The notes: a model not told the origin generated them from the letters alone. A stretch of 64,000 nt of DNA from Homoserinibacter sp. GY 40078 (GCF_008017545.1 NZ_VRTZ01000001.1:1019741-1083740); one strand, 5' to 3'. Counted from the first letter of the stretch, positions 34,847 through 44,140 are shown. Made by a program: numbers and translations.

Positions 34847-36900
34847 GATGCGCTCCCTGTCGCGATGTCGACGTGCAGGTTCCCGAACTCGTCGAGCCAG
34901 GCCTCGTCGAGAGGCCCGACGACGGCGGTCGATTCCGGAAGCTGGAGGATCGCCGGACCGACCACGCGCTCGCCGACCGGGAGGGCCAGCATCCGCCGCA
35001 CCGGAGCCTCGACGAGGCCGGTCTCGGGCCACCATGCCGCGCGGGTGCGGGTGGTGTCCTCCGCCGCGTCGCGGCTCACGGTGCGGGTCAGGTCCGGGGC
35101 TTCGAACGGCCCGTAGACGCGGACCCGCCAGGTCACGATCTCGATGCGCTCGTAGTCGGGCGTGGTGCCGTAGATGTGCTCGTACTCGGCGACGAACTTC
35201 GCCCGGTACTCGTCGGGTCCGTCTCCGGCGGCAACGGGGACCTCGATCTCGAAGCCTTGCCCGAGGAAGCGCATCTCGACGAAGCGGTCGACCCGGTCGA
35301 TGTCGGTTCCGAGCTCGTGCCGGGCCTGGGCGACGAGGTCGGCGAAGATCGCCTCGATGTCGTCCGAGTCCCAGTCGCGCAGCTCGCGCAGGCGGGTGCG
35401 CGACTCCTCGACCATCGGGGCGGCGACGAGCAGGCCGGTCGCCGAGAGCACACCGGCTGCGGCCGGGATGATGAGGCGGCCGACGCCGAGGATGCGGGCG
35501 ATCCGGGCCGCGTGCACGGGTGCCGCGCCGCCGAACGCGACCATCGGGAAGGTGCGCGGGTCGTGACCGTGTTCGGTGAGATGCACCTGCACCGCGAGGG
35601 CCATGTGCTCGTCGACGACTCGGGCGATGCCGGCGGCGGCCGCCACCGGGTCGTCGCCGAACGCGGTGCCGAGGCTGTCGACCATGGCGCGGCGCGACGC
35701 CTCGACGTCGAGCGACATGCGCCCCCCGAGGAAGTAGGCGGGGTCGAGGTAGCCGAGCACGATGTCGGCGTCGGTGACGGTGGGTTCGGTGCCGCCGAGC
35801 CCGTACCCGGCGGGGCCGGGGCGGGATCCGGCGGACTTCGGGCCCACTTTGAGCAGGCCGAGACCGTCGAGGTGGGCGATCGATCCGCCGCCCGCTCCGA
35901 TCTCGATCATGTCGACGACAGGCATCGAGACCGGCAGGCCCGACCCCGACTTCAGCCGGTGAACCCGACCCACCTCGAATCCGTTGCGGACGGTGGGCGC
36001 ACCGCCTTCGACGATGCACACCTTGGCCGTGGTGCCGCCCATGTCGAAGGCGATGAGGTTCTCGATGTCGAGCTGACGCCCCACGTAGGCGGCCCCGATC
36101 GCACCGGCGGCCGGCCCCGACTCGAGCAGGCGGATCGGGTACGCACGTGCGGTCGCGGTCGAGACGACGCCGCCGTTGGACTGCATGAGCATGAGCTGCT
36201 GGTCGATGCCGAGCTGCACGAGGGCCCGCTCGATGTCTTCGAAGTGCTCCCCGGCGACGGGTCGCACGTAGGCGTTGGCGAGCGTCGTCACCGTCCGCTC
36301 GTACTCGCGGATCACCGGCACGAGGTGGCCGGAGAGCGTCACCGGCACCTCCGGCAGGCGCGCCTGGAGGATCTCGGCGATCTCCTCCTCGTGCGCCGCC
36401 GACACGTACGAGTGCAGCAGGCAGACCGCGACGGATTCGACTCCCGCCGCCGCGAGCTGGTCGGCGATGCGCTCCACCCCCGCGCGATCCAGCGGAGTGA
36501 CGACGGCGCCTGTCGCGTCGAGGCGCTCGGTCGCCTCGTACCGCGCCTCGGGGTCGACGAGCGGGTCGGGCAGCTGCAGGCGCGGGTCGTAGAGGTCGTA
36601 GCGCCATTCGCGGCCGATCTCGAGCACGTCACCGAAGCCTTCGGTCGTGACGAGTGCCGTGGTGGCGCCGCGGCGCTCGATGAGCGCATTGGTGACGAGG
36701 GTGGTCGCGCCGACCACCGCCGAATCGATGGCGTCGGTGTCGCGGTCGGCGTCGCCGAGAACCTGCGAGATGCCGGTCGCGATCGCCTGGCTGAAGTCGT
36801 TGTAGGTGGTCAGTGCCTTGCCGAGCCAGGTGCGGCCGGTGTTCTCGTCGAGAAGGACGATGTCGGTGAAGGTGCCACCGATGTCGAAGCTCACTCTCAT
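34843..36900 (-). CDS. Hydantoinase A/oxoprolinase family ATP-binding subunit (HyuA)
   Basis: 685 residues, typical length. Seen: ASKHA-type phosphate loop at the N-terminus (VSFDIGGTFTDIVLLDENTG), ATTLVTNALIERRGA, GFGDVLEIGREWRYDLYD, LMQSNGGVVST, second phosphate loop NLIAFDMGGTTAKVC, GAGGGSIAHLD, GPKSAGSRPGPAGYG and FGGAAPVHAARIARILG. Known: activates the cyclic amide carbonyl with ATP for hydrolysis by HyuB. ATG at 36900 with AAAGGA upstream. Preceded by a possible 24-codon ORF and the MFS gene, all in one direction. Confidence 0.93.
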   Translation of the reverse strand: MRVSFDIGGTFTDIVLLDENTGRTWLGKALTTYNDFSQAIATGISQVLGDADRDTDAIDSAVVGATTLVTNALIERRGATTALVTTEGFGDVLEIGREWRYDLYDPRLQLPDPLVDPEARYEATERLDATGAVVTPLDRAGVERIADQLAAAGVESVAVCLLHSYVSAAHEEEIAEILQARLPEVPVTLSGHLVPVIREYERTVTTLANAYVRPVAGEHFEDIERALVQLGIDQQLMLMQSNGGVVSTATARAYPIRLLESGPAAGAIGAAYVGRQLDIENLIAFDMGGTTAKVCIVEGGAPTVRNGFEVGRVHRLKSGSGLPVSMPVVDMIEIGAGGGSIAHLDGLGLLKVGPKSAGSRPGPAGYGLGGTEPTVTDADIVLGYLDPAYFLGGRMSLDVEASRRAMVDSLGTAFGDDPVAAAAGIARVVDEHMALAVQVHLTEHGHDPRTFPMVAFGGAAPVHAARIARILGVGRLIIPAAAGVLSATGLLVAAPMVEESRTRLRELRDWDSDDIEAIFADLVAQARHELGTDIDRVDRFVEMRFLGQGFEIEVPVAAGDGPDEYRAKFVAEYEHIYGTTPDYERIEIVTWRVRVYGPFEAPDLTRTVSRDAAEDTTRTRAAWWPETGLVEAPVRRMLALPVGERVVGPAILQLPESTAVVGPLDEAWLDEFGNLHVDIATGSAS

Positions 36901-36934
36901 GTGGGAAGTCCTTTGGGATGGTGCGGATGTGTGG

Positions 36935-37009
36935 TCAGAGGTCGGCCGGATGCGTCGGCGGTCGCGGCGGGATCAGCACCTGTGAGATCCGGTCTCCTTG
37001 GTGTGTCAT
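36935..37009 (-). CDS. Possible 24-codon ORF between MFS and hyuA
   Basis: ATG at 37009 overlaps the MFS stop (ATGA) and the frame runs 24 codons (MTHQGDRISQVLIPPRPP...), ending 34 bases before hyuA. An AAGGAG occurs inside it. It may be a real small protein, a coupling leader for hyuA, or chance. No homology recognised. Confidence 0.25.
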   Translation of the reverse strand: MTHQGDRISQVLIPPRPPTHPADL

Positions 37010-38043
37010 GCGGTCACCGCCGTGGCGACGAGTGGGGGGATGACGAGCCCGGCCTGGCCGCCGCGCTGCACGGTCGCGAGCAGCCGTGTCGACCGCCCGA
37101 CGGCGCGGAGCGAGGCGTCGTAGAGCACGCCGGCGGCGAGTCCGAAGCCGACCCCGCCCAGCACAGCGAGTCCGACGCCGATCCCGTCTCGCACGAGCAG
37201 TCCGGCCGTCAGCAGGGCCGTTCCCGCCAGCGTCGGGATGACGACGAGCGCCAGAGTGGTCGTTCCGGCGCCGGGCGTCGTGCGGAATGCGAGCCGTGCG
37301 GTTCCGGCGGCGATCATCACGGATCCGCCGACGAGGCCCGCGTAGAGACTCGCTCCGCCCGCGAGGTCGGCGATCGCAGCGGGAAGCAGCGAGGTGAAGA
37401 GGGCGAGTACGCCGTTGGCCAGGAACGCCCCGACCACCGCGGCGACCACGATCAGGAGTCCAGCGGCGCGTTCGGTGTCGACGAGAGCGCCGGTCGCGAC
37501 GGAGGGCGGCGCCTGCCTGACGAACGCGGCGCTCGCCGCCATCGCGAGGAGCGGCACGAGGCCGAGCAACACCGTGAGGGAGATGCTCGCGCCGGAGGCG
37601 ATGAGGGCGCCGGATGCGAGCGATCCGACGCCGACTCCGCCGAAGATCGCGGCCGTCACGCGCGCGCTGCCGCGCCGCCCGTGAACGATCACCGACGAGG
37701 CGAGCGGGGTGACGATCCCGAGCGCGAACCCGCAGATCAACCGGGCGACGAGCAGGATCCACAGGTTCTGCGGTGCGTTCAGCGCGAGCACGACGCCTCC
37801 CGCGACATCGAGCACCACGGCGACGAGCACGGGGACGGTCGGGACTCGTCCGTCGAGCCGGGATGCGAGCCGGGCGGCGACGCTCATGCCGATCACCGCG
37901 GCGAGCCCGTGCCCGCTGAAGAGCAGGGCGGTGCTCCACGTCGTCCCGGTCGCGGTCGCGATGTCGCCGTAGAACGCGCTCGGCATCGCGGAGAACGCGC
38001 TCACCGCGGCGAGGGTCACCAGCATCCAGGTCCTGCCGCTCAT
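37006..38043 (-). CDS. MFS transporter
   Basis: 345-residue membrane protein with about 10-12 helices. Seen: helix 1 MLVTLAAVSAFSAMPSAFYG, the loop AARLASRLDGRVPTVP in the motif-A position, LVARLICGFALGIVTPLASSV, and a second half with LLIVVAAVVGAFLANGVLALF and GVGFGLAAGVLYDASLRAVG. ATG overlaps the stop of the ornithine-cyclodeaminase-family gene. Its place within a catabolic operon suggests uptake of the pathway substrate or export of a product. Slightly short for MFS, but no helix group is obviously missing. Confidence 0.85.
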   Translation of the reverse strand: MSGRTWMLVTLAAVSAFSAMPSAFYGDIATATGTTWSTALLFSGHGLAAVIGMSVAARLASRLDGRVPTVPVLVAVVLDVAGGVVLALNAPQNLWILLVARLICGFALGIVTPLASSVIVHGRRGSARVTAAIFGGVGVGSLASGALIASGASISLTVLLGLVPLLAMAASAAFVRQAPPSVATGALVDTERAAGLLIVVAAVVGAFLANGVLALFTSLLPAAIADLAGGASLYAGLVGGSVMIAAGTARLAFRTTPGAGTTTLALVVIPTLAGTALLTAGLLVRDGIGVGLAVLGGVGFGLAAGVLYDASLRAVGRSTRLLATVQRGGQAGLVIPPLVATAVTA

Positions 38044-38882
38044 CGCGCGGCTCCCGGCGCGCCGAGGAGGGCGCTCACGAGTGCGACATCGGTGACGGCC
38101 GATCCGGCCTGGTCGAGGAAGACGCGGCCGGTGGGCACCGTGCCGAGCCCGGCCATCAGGCGTGCGATGCCGCCGGGGTCGCCCGGCACGGAGTGGTCAT
38201 CGAGGTCGACCGCGTCGCGAACGTCCCACGCAGCGCGCCCCTCGAGGCACAGCACGGTGGCGTCGTCACGGAGGAGCGCGGTCGACAGGATCGGGGCGGT
38301 CGCGCCGGTGGCGCTGATTACGACATCGGCGTCGGCGAGAACGGCGGCGTCGGTGCCGGTCGTCAGCTGGCCGGAGAGGGCCTCGGATGCGCGGTCCAGC
38401 GTGGCGGTGGCGCGGGCGAGCACCCGCCAGCTCCGCACCCGATGGGTGCTCGCGAGCATCTCGGCGATGTGCGCGTTCGTGGGTCCGAACCCGGCGAGGC
38501 CCACGGTCGCCCCACGGTCGATGCGCCCGAGTGCCTCGAGGAGGGCGAGTGCCGAGGCGGCGGTGCGCAGCCGGGTGGGCAGCATCCCACGCAGCATCGC
38601 GGTCGGGGCGCCGCCGGTCGCGGGACTGGCGAGGATCGTCGAACTCGAGCGCCCCGATCCGTCGGCCGCGGGCACGTAGGAACCCCACTTCGTGATCGCC
38701 CAGCCGAGTTCGGGGACGACCGCCGAGATCGAGAGGAAGAAGCCGCCGTCGGGTGTGGGAAGCAGTTGCTTCTCGGCCTGGATCGCGTCGCCTCGGCCGA
38801 GGGCGGCGAGGGCGCCGGCGCAGGCGTCGATGAGCGCGCGGGTGTCGATCGCGGCGACCTCGCGATCCGAGAGCTCACGCAT
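38040..38882 (-). CDS. Ornithine cyclodeaminase/mu-crystallin family protein
   Basis: 280 residues. Seen: N-terminal ISAVVPELGWAITKWGSYVP with the substrate-lysine region, LPTRLRTAASALALLEALG, the Rossmann loop GLAGFGPTNAHIAEML, VVISATGATAPILSTALL and C-terminal HSVPGDPGGIARLMAG then FLDQAGSAVTDVAL. Known members are NAD(P)-dependent: ornithine cyclodeaminase, ketimine reductase/mu-crystallin, alanine or lysine dehydrogenases. The late V-F-L-D-Q-A-G-S-A motif replaces the more usual F-x-S-x-G. Likely an imine reductase or amino-acid dehydrogenase of the operon's pathway. Start overlaps the regulator stop by 8 bases. Confidence 0.85.
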   Translation of the reverse strand: MRELSDREVAAIDTRALIDACAGALAALGRGDAIQAEKQLLPTPDGGFFLSISAVVPELGWAITKWGSYVPAADGSGRSSSTILASPATGGAPTAMLRGMLPTRLRTAASALALLEALGRIDRGATVGLAGFGPTNAHIAEMLASTHRVRSWRVLARATATLDRASEALSGQLTTGTDAAVLADADVVISATGATAPILSTALLRDDATVLCLEGRAAWDVRDAVDLDDHSVPGDPGGIARLMAGLGTVPTGRVFLDQAGSAVTDVALVSALLGAPGAAR

Positions 38883-40215
38883 GGAGGCCCTCCGCTCGCG
38901 TCTCGCCGTCGACGGCCGAGATGGCGATCGAGACGATCGTGGAGATCGTGCGGAAGAAGGCGGCGACCGCGGGGCTGAACGAGTTCGTCGATCGGCTGAG
39001 GAACGCGAGGTCGCCCCAGATGGCGTCGCCGACGTGGAGCGGGAACAGCACGCAGGCGTGCAGATCCTCGGCGGTCGACATCCGTGCGGTCACGGGGAAA
39101 CGTCCGGCCAGGTTCGAGATGTCGCTCAGCTGCACCGTCTCGCCGCTCCCGTAGATGCGGGATCCGATGAAGGCGCCGCTCATGGGGTGGCCGCTCGCGA
39201 TCGTCTGGCGCCACCGCGATGACATCCCGGAGCTTGCGACGAGCACCGCGCGGGCGCCGTCTTCCGCGGCGCGGTCGAGGCGGAAGACGGTCGAGGCGTC
39301 GGCGAGGCCGCGCGCCACCGCCCAGGTCACGACAGTCTCGGCGACCGCCTGCACGTCGCGCGTGGCGGCGAGCGCGTCCGTGAGTGCGGCGAGCGCGTCT
39401 GCCTGGGCCGTCAGTCGTGCCAGCGACGAGCGCATCCGGTCGTCGTTACGGTTGTCGCCGATCTCGGCCACGCGGGGGAGGAAGCGGTATCCGACACCCC
39501 GCACCGAGGCGATCCATCGGGGGCGATCGGAGCTGTCGCCGAGCCGCCGACGCAGGCGGGTGACCGCGAGGCGCAGCGCGTTCTGGGCGTCCTCGTCGGA
39601 GTCGTCCCACAGCTGCTGCGCGAGCTGCTGGTGGCTGACCACCCGACCCGCGTTCGACATGAGGAGGAACAGCAGCTCGAAGTCGTGACGGCTGAGCGCC
39701 AGATGCTCGTCGTCGAGGGTGCAGCTTCGCGTGGCGACATCGACCGACAGCCCCTCGGCCTGCAGCCAGCGGACGCGGAGGCGCTCCTCGCCGCTGCGCG
39801 CCCGGACGAGGCCCACCAGTCGGGCGCTCAGCTCGCGGGGCGAGACGGTGCGGTCGATCACGAGGTTCGCGCCCGCGTCGAGCAGGGCGAGCTCGGCACC
39901 GTCGCGCACGTCGGCGTCGAGGACGGCGATCGGAGTCTCTCCTGTGGCGCGCAGCATCCGCAGCGTCTGCACCATCCAGTCGACGCTGTCACCGCCGACG
40001 AGGATGAGCCGCGCGTCGCGTTCTGCCGCGGCGTGGGCGGCCTCCGCGGGGGAGGTGACCACCACGCTCGGCCACGCGCCCCGTCCGATCCGCACCTTCA
40101 GGCCCGCCGCAGCGCTTCCCGGCTCGGCGCACATCACGGCCGGACCGACGACCGCGGCGTCGCGCCCGGTCAGGCCCTGCGCGACGAGCGACGAGAGAGA
40201 GGTGAGGCGGGACAC
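38875..40215 (-). CDS. Receiver-like + OmpR winged-helix + GAF regulator
   Basis: 446-residue regulator with an unusual order. Residues about 55-140: receiver-like fold (LILVGGDSVDWMVQTLRML, ETPIAVLDADVRDGAELALLDAG, SPRELSARLVGLV) lacking the usual acidic pair and a clear phospho-Asp. About 160-255: OmpR-type winged helix (LALSRHDFELLFLLMSNAGR, VVSHQQLAQQLWD, LRLAVTRLRRRLGD, SVRGVGYRFLP). About 285-440: GAF domain (ALTDALAATRDVQAVAETVV... LFPLHVGDAIWGDLAFLSR). A small-molecule or redox ligand of the GAF domain may therefore replace phosphorylation. GTG start. Encoded inside the operon, after the ABC ATPase, so it is probably autoregulatory. Confidence 0.85.
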   Translation of the reverse strand: MSRLTSLSSLVAQGLTGRDAAVVGPAVMCAEPGSAAAGLKVRIGRGAWPSVVVTSPAEAAHAAAERDARLILVGGDSVDWMVQTLRMLRATGETPIAVLDADVRDGAELALLDAGANLVIDRTVSPRELSARLVGLVRARSGEERLRVRWLQAEGLSVDVATRSCTLDDEHLALSRHDFELLFLLMSNAGRVVSHQQLAQQLWDDSDEDAQNALRLAVTRLRRRLGDSSDRPRWIASVRGVGYRFLPRVAEIGDNRNDDRMRSSLARLTAQADALAALTDALAATRDVQAVAETVVTWAVARGLADASTVFRLDRAAEDGARAVLVASSGMSSRWRQTIASGHPMSGAFIGSRIYGSGETVQLSDISNLAGRFPVTARMSTAEDLHACVLFPLHVGDAIWGDLAFLSRSTNSFSPAVAAFFRTISTIVSIAISAVDGETRAEGLHA

Positions 40216-40218
40216 GGG

Positions 40219-40992
40219 CTAGAGCACCTTCGAGAGGAAGGCGCGCGTGCGCTCGTGGACAGGGTTCGAGAGCACCTGGGTCGGGGTGCCCATCTCGAGG
40301 ATCATGCCGTCCGACATGAAGGCGACACGGTCGCCGGCCTCGCGGGCGAACCCCATCTCGTGCGTGACGACGATCATCGTCATCCCGTCGCGGGCGAGGC
40401 CGGTCATCACGTCGAGCACTTCACCGACCAGCTCGGGGTCGAGAGCGGAGGTCGGCTCGTCGAACAGCATCACCTTGGGGCGCATGGCGAGGCCGCGGGC
40501 GATCGCGACGCGCTGCTGCTGGCCCCCCGAGAGCTGGCGCGGGTAGGCGTTCTCCTTGTGCGACATCCCCACCCGCTGCAGCAGATCGCGGGCCGTCGCG
40601 ATCGCGGTCGACTTGTCGAGCTTTCGCACGCGCAGCGGCGCCTCGACGATGTTCTCGAGCACGGTCAGGTGCGGGAACAGGTTGAAATGCTGGAAGACCA
40701 TCCCTACCTCGGTGCGCTGGGCGGCGACCTTGCGGCGCGACAGCTCGTGCAGGCGCCCCGGGGTGCGCTCCTCGTATCCCATCAGGTGGTCGCCCACGTA
40801 GATGCGGCCACTGTCGGGCACCTCGAGGTGGTTGATGCAGCGCAGCAGAGTCGACTTGCCGGAACCGGAGGCGCCGATGAGGCACAGCACCTCGCCCGCG
40901 TGCACGTCGAGGTCGATCCCGTGCAGGACGGTGTTCTCGCCGAAGGATTTGCGGATGTTCCGCAGACGGATCAGCGCTTCGCGATCAGCCAT
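40219..40992 (-). CDS. Polar amino-acid ABC importer ATPase
   Basis: 257-residue ATPase. Seen: Walker [19 protein letters not shown]-loop [19 protein letters not shown], signature [19 protein letters not shown], Walker [18 protein letters not shown]-loop [16 protein letters not shown]: the GlnQ/HisP pattern for polar amino acids. ATG at 40992 is chosen because AGGAGG lies 8 bases upstream; a GTG at 41001 would overlap it. Start overlaps the permease gene by 22 bases. Confidence 0.95.
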   Translation of the reverse strand: MADREALIRLRNIRKSFGENTVLHGIDLDVHAGEVLCLIGASGSGKSTLLRCINHLEVPDSGRIYVGDHLMGYEERTPGRLHELSRRKVAAQRTEVGMVFQHFNLFPHLTVLENIVEAPLRVRKLDKSTAIATARDLLQRVGMSHKENAYPRQLSGGQQQRVAIARGLAMRPKVMLFDEPTSALDPELVGEVLDVMTGLARDGMTMIVVTHEMGFAREAGDRVAFMSDGMILEMGTPTQVLSNPVHERTRAFLSKVL

Positions 40993-41867
40993 CGCGACCA
41001 CCTCCTCGATGTCGTGCCGCCGGTCGTGAACCCGACCCCGAGTCGGCGCTCGAGCAGATGCTCGAGACCGGTGAGGACGGTGACGACGACGAGGTACCAG
41101 ATGCAGACGACGATGAGCACCGGAATCGTCTCGTAGGTGCGCGAGTAGATGAGCTGGCCCGAGTAGAGCAGCTCGGGGAGCGCGATGACGCTGACCACCG
41201 AGGAGTACTTCAGCAGTCCGATCGCCTCATTCGCGGCGGGCGGGACGATCACGCGCAACGCCTGCGGAAGGATGATGCGGCGGAACGAGGTGGCGCGTCC
41301 GATCGCGAGGGCGTCGGCGGCCTCCGTCTGCCCGCGATCGACCGAGACGATTCCCGATCGGATGATCTCGGCGAGGTAGGCGGCCTCGTTGAGCGAGAGC
41401 CCGAGGACCGCGGCGGTCCACGGCGTGATGAGCGAGTTGGTGTCGGCGGACCACAGAGTCGGACCGAAGGGGATCCCGATGGAGAACTCGGGGATCACGA
41501 TCGCGAGGTTGTACCAGAGGATCAGCTGAACCAGTACGGGGGTGCCGCGGAAGAACCAGATGTACGCGCCGGCGCTCGCACTGAGCAGGCCGCTCTTCGA
41601 CATCCGCATGACCGCGAGGCCGAGGCCGACCGCGAGAGCGATGACCATGCCGACGAGTGTGAGCAGGAGGGTGGTGCCGAGGCCGTTCAGGATGCGCGGG
41701 TCGAAGAGGTATCGCCCGACGACATCCCACTTGTAGTTCGGGTTGGTGATGAAGTTCGTGGCGACCGAGACAGCCGCGATCACCACGGCGGCGATGCCGA
41801 CCCATCGCCACCGCCGGGGGCGGCGGACGATGGTGTCGGCATCAACCGTTTGACGCGGTGAGGTCAT
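40971..41867 (-). CDS. Polar amino-acid ABC importer permease
   Basis: 298-residue HisM/GlnP-type permease. Seen: cytosolic N-terminus, helix [16 protein letters not shown], then [95 protein letters not shown] (EAA loop) and the late helix [23 protein letters not shown] at 41867 overlaps the stop of the binding-protein gene (TGATG). A single permease suggests a homodimer. Confidence 0.95.
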   Translation of the reverse strand: MTSPRQTVDADTIVRRPRRWRWVGIAAVVIAAVSVATNFITNPNYKWDVVGRYLFDPRILNGLGTTLLLTLVGMVIALAVGLGLAVMRMSKSGLLSASAGAYIWFFRGTPVLVQLILWYNLAIVIPEFSIGIPFGPTLWSADTNSLITPWTAAVLGLSLNEAAYLAEIIRSGIVSVDRGQTEAADALAIGRATSFRRIILPQALRVIVPPAANEAIGLLKYSSVVSVIALPELLYSGQLIYSRTYETIPVLIVVCIWYLVVVTVLTGLEHLLERRLGVGFTTGGTTSRRWSRWLIAKR

Positions 41868-42709
41868 CAGAAGGGCGAACCGTTGATGATCGGAGCGTCG
41901 AGGGCGCGGCCGGGGATGCCCCAGGTCTCGAGGATCTCGGCGTAGGTGCCATCCTCGATGAGCGCGGTGAAGGCGGCCTCGAACTTCTCGGTCAGGTCGC
42001 TGTCCTTCGGGAAGCCGACGGCGAAGTAGCCCTCGTTCTCGTAGGAGCCGGAGACGACGAGTCCGTCCGTGCCCTTGGCGATGTAGGCGTTGGCTGCCGA
42101 GTCGTTCGGCGCGACATCGATGCGGCCCGAGGTGAGGGCCAGCACGACCGCGTCGAGGTCGGCGAACTCCGAGACATCGATCGGCTCGTTGCCGTCGGCC
42201 ACGCAAGTGTCGGACTCGGAGGCCAGCCACTGACCCTCGAGCGCTCCGCCCGGAATGCCGACCTTCTCGCCGCAGAGGTCCGTGAGGTCGGCGATCTCGC
42301 GGTAGCCCTCGCGGGTGAGGAAGTTGTTGTCGGCGCGGAGGTAGTCGACGAAGTCGACCGTCTCCTGGCGCTCCTTGGTGTCGAACATGCCGGTGAGGGC
42401 GATGTCGTAGCGACCCGAGGCGAGGCCGGGGATGATCGTGTCGAAGCTGGCGCTCTCGAACTCGATCGTCTGGCCGAGCTCCTCGGAGAGCGCGGCGGCG
42501 AGGTCGACGTTCAGACCTTCCCAGGTGCTGCCGTCGTCTCCGATGAAGTTGTAGGGCAGCAGCGACGGGTCGGCCGCGGCGACGATGACGTCGCCCGAGT
42601 CGGACGCGGAATCCGACGTGGTGTCGTCGGCGGTCGCACAGGCGGTGAGGGCGATCGCCGAGACGGCGGTGATGACCGCGGCACGGTAGCCGCGACGGAT
42701 TGTGTTCAT
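41867..42709 (-). CDS. Polar amino-acid ABC importer solute-binding lipoprotein (family 3)
   Basis: 280 residues. Seen: lipobox ALTAC (Cys24), then IVAAADPSLLPYNFIGDDGSTWEGLNVDLAAALSEELG, FESASFDTIIPGLASGRYDIALTGMFDTKERQETVDFVDYL, LCGEKVGIPGGALEGQW and FAVGFPKDSDLTEKFEAAF, the typical family-3 layout. It carries two internal Cys (LCGEKV and DTCVADG) that could form a disulfide. First gene of the long leftward operon; the ligand is probably an amino acid or N-substituted derivative, fitting the downstream catabolic genes. Confidence 0.94.
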   Translation of the reverse strand: MNTIRRGYRAAVITAVSAIALTACATADDTTSDSASDSGDVIVAAADPSLLPYNFIGDDGSTWEGLNVDLAAALSEELGQTIEFESASFDTIIPGLASGRYDIALTGMFDTKERQETVDFVDYLRADNNFLTREGYREIADLTDLCGEKVGIPGGALEGQWLASESDTCVADGNEPIDVSEFADLDAVVLALTSGRIDVAPNDSAANAYIAKGTDGLVVSGSYENEGYFAVGFPKDSDLTEKFEAAFTALIEDGTYAEILETWGIPGRALDAPIINGSPF

Positions 42710-42925
42710 GGGGGCTCCTCGAATCGGGAGAACGGATGAAAGGTGAAGTGCAGGTCGCCGTGCCGGTGATCCGGCGGCGCATCACCAGGAGAACCCCGGA
42801 ATGTTTCGTAGATGTGTCAACAATGTGCGTATTTGCGTTTCGCGCATCGATTTCGACACGAAACGGACATGAAGGGTTTCCTACGATGGCGATGTCCGAC
42901 CCGCCGAGCCCCCGGGAGATCCAGC
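42710..42925. promoter_or_regulatory. Divergent promoter region, hyu operon / aminotransferase
   Basis: 216-base gap with an AT-rich centre (about 42800-42865) in an otherwise GC-rich region. GTTTCGT (42803-42809) and ACGAAAC (42858-42864) form exact inverted half-sites 48 bases apart. Likely holds both promoters and sites for the receiver-wHTH-GAF regulator; no standard -35/-10 pair was identified. Confidence 0.4.
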
Positions 42926-44068
42926 ATGACCAGCGACACCCCCGCCCCCTCGCGCTCGACGGGCGACGCCGTCGACAGGCTGATGGCGGGGCCCGCGGGG
43001 GAGGGCTTCATCGATCTCGGGATCGGCGAACCCGATCAGCCGCTGCCGCTCCCGCTCGCGGAGGCCGCGGTCGCGGGGATCCGTGCCGGGCACACCGGCT
43101 ACACCCCGAAGCTCGGGCTGCCGGAGCTTCGCCGACTGATCGCCGAGGACACCGCGACCGACCAGGGTCCGTCGATCGCGGTCGAGGATGTGATCGTCAC
43201 CATCGGCGGGACCGGTGCGGTGGCGATCGCGTTGCTGGCGGCCGGCGGCGAGGGAGTGCTCGTCCCGGATCCCGCGTGGCCGAACTACGTGGTGCTGGCG
43301 ACGAGCATGGGCTTCCGCACCCGCTCGTACACGCAGGGTTCGTCGGGAGACGACTTCTTCGACCTCGATGAGATCGAGGCGGGCCTGCGCGACGGCTTCC
43401 GTCTCGTGGCCGTCAACTCGCCCTCCAACCCCACCGGTGCGGTCGCTTCGCGCCGCGCGCTCGCCGCGCTCGTCGACCTGGTGCGTCGCTACGACGCTCG
43501 GATCCTCTCGGACGAGGCGTACGAGTCGATCGTGTTCGCCGGTGGCCGCGCGCCGTCCCCACTCGAGGTCGGCGGGGCGGATGTGACCTTCGCGGCCCGC
43601 ACGTTCTCGAAGCGGTTCTCGATGACGGGACTCCGTCTCGGCTCGCTCGTCTCGCCTCCCGGCTATCGACGTGAGGTCGCGGCGATCCACGGGACGACCG
43701 CGGGCTGTGCGCCGATCACCGCCCAGGAGGTCGGGATCGCGGCGCTCACCGAGATGCCGGATCGCGGCGACGAGCTGGCGCGCATCTATCGAGATCGCTA
43801 TACGCGAGCCGCAGCCCTCCTCGGACCTCGACTCCCGGCGCTCGGATCCGGTGCGCTCGGCGGTTTCTATCTCTGGATCGACGCGCGCGACACCGGCCGC
43901 ACGGGCACCGAGATCGCGGCGGCGCTCGCCGCTCGCGGCATCGGTGTGAGTGCCGGGACGGTCTACAGCGCGTCGGAGGGCTTCATCCGCGCCTCGCTCA
44001 CCGCCGAGGATGCGGCGCTCGACCTGGCGCTCGCGACGATCGCGACCGAGCTCGACGGATCCCGGTAG
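42926..44068 (+). CDS. PLP-dependent aminotransferase, class I/II
   Basis: 380 residues. Seen: GFIDLGIGEPDQPLPLPLAEA, GHTGYTPKLGLPELRRLIA, VTIGGTGAVAIALLAAGGEGVLVPDPAWPNY, VNSPSNPTGAVAS, ILSDEAYESIVF with the PLP-ring Asp, TFSKRFSMTGLRLG with the Schiff-base Lys, and a C-terminal SEGFIRASLT with the carboxylate-binding Arg. Fold type I; the substrate is an amino acid of unknown type. ATG at 42926 follows GGAGAT. Divergent from the amino-acid importer operon, so probably the transamination step of the same pathway. Confidence 0.92.
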   Translation: MTSDTPAPSRSTGDAVDRLMAGPAGEGFIDLGIGEPDQPLPLPLAEAAVAGIRAGHTGYTPKLGLPELRRLIAEDTATDQGPSIAVEDVIVTIGGTGAVAIALLAAGGEGVLVPDPAWPNYVVLATSMGFRTRSYTQGSSGDDFFDLDEIEAGLRDGFRLVAVNSPSNPTGAVASRRALAALVDLVRRYDARILSDEAYESIVFAGGRAPSPLEVGGADVTFAARTFSKRFSMTGLRLGSLVSPPGYRREVAAIHGTTAGCAPITAQEVGIAALTEMPDRGDELARIYRDRYTRAAALLGPRLPALGSGALGGFYLWIDARDTGRTGTEIAAALAARGIGVSAGTVYSASEGFIRASLTAEDAALDLALATIATELDGSR

Positions 44069-44126
44069 TCACCACTCGCTCGACGGCGACGTGCTCCGCT
44101 TGATTCGGTCGCCGCCTCTTGCAATG

Positions 44127-44140
44127 TCGAACCGGTTCGA
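44127..44140. promoter_or_regulatory. LacI-family operator O1 upstream of the LacI gene
   Basis: TCGAACCGGTTCGA, a perfect 14-bp palindrome with the central CG typical of LacI-family operators. The same core recurs at 45334-45347 and, with two changes, at 44258-44271. Confidence 0.8.

Noticed and set aside
34873-38679. Very long rightward open frame (over 1200 codons) opposite hyuA and neighbours
   Set aside because: It is antisense to well-recognised genes with conserved motifs, has extreme Arg/Gly/Asp composition and no domain; a product of high GC at third positions.
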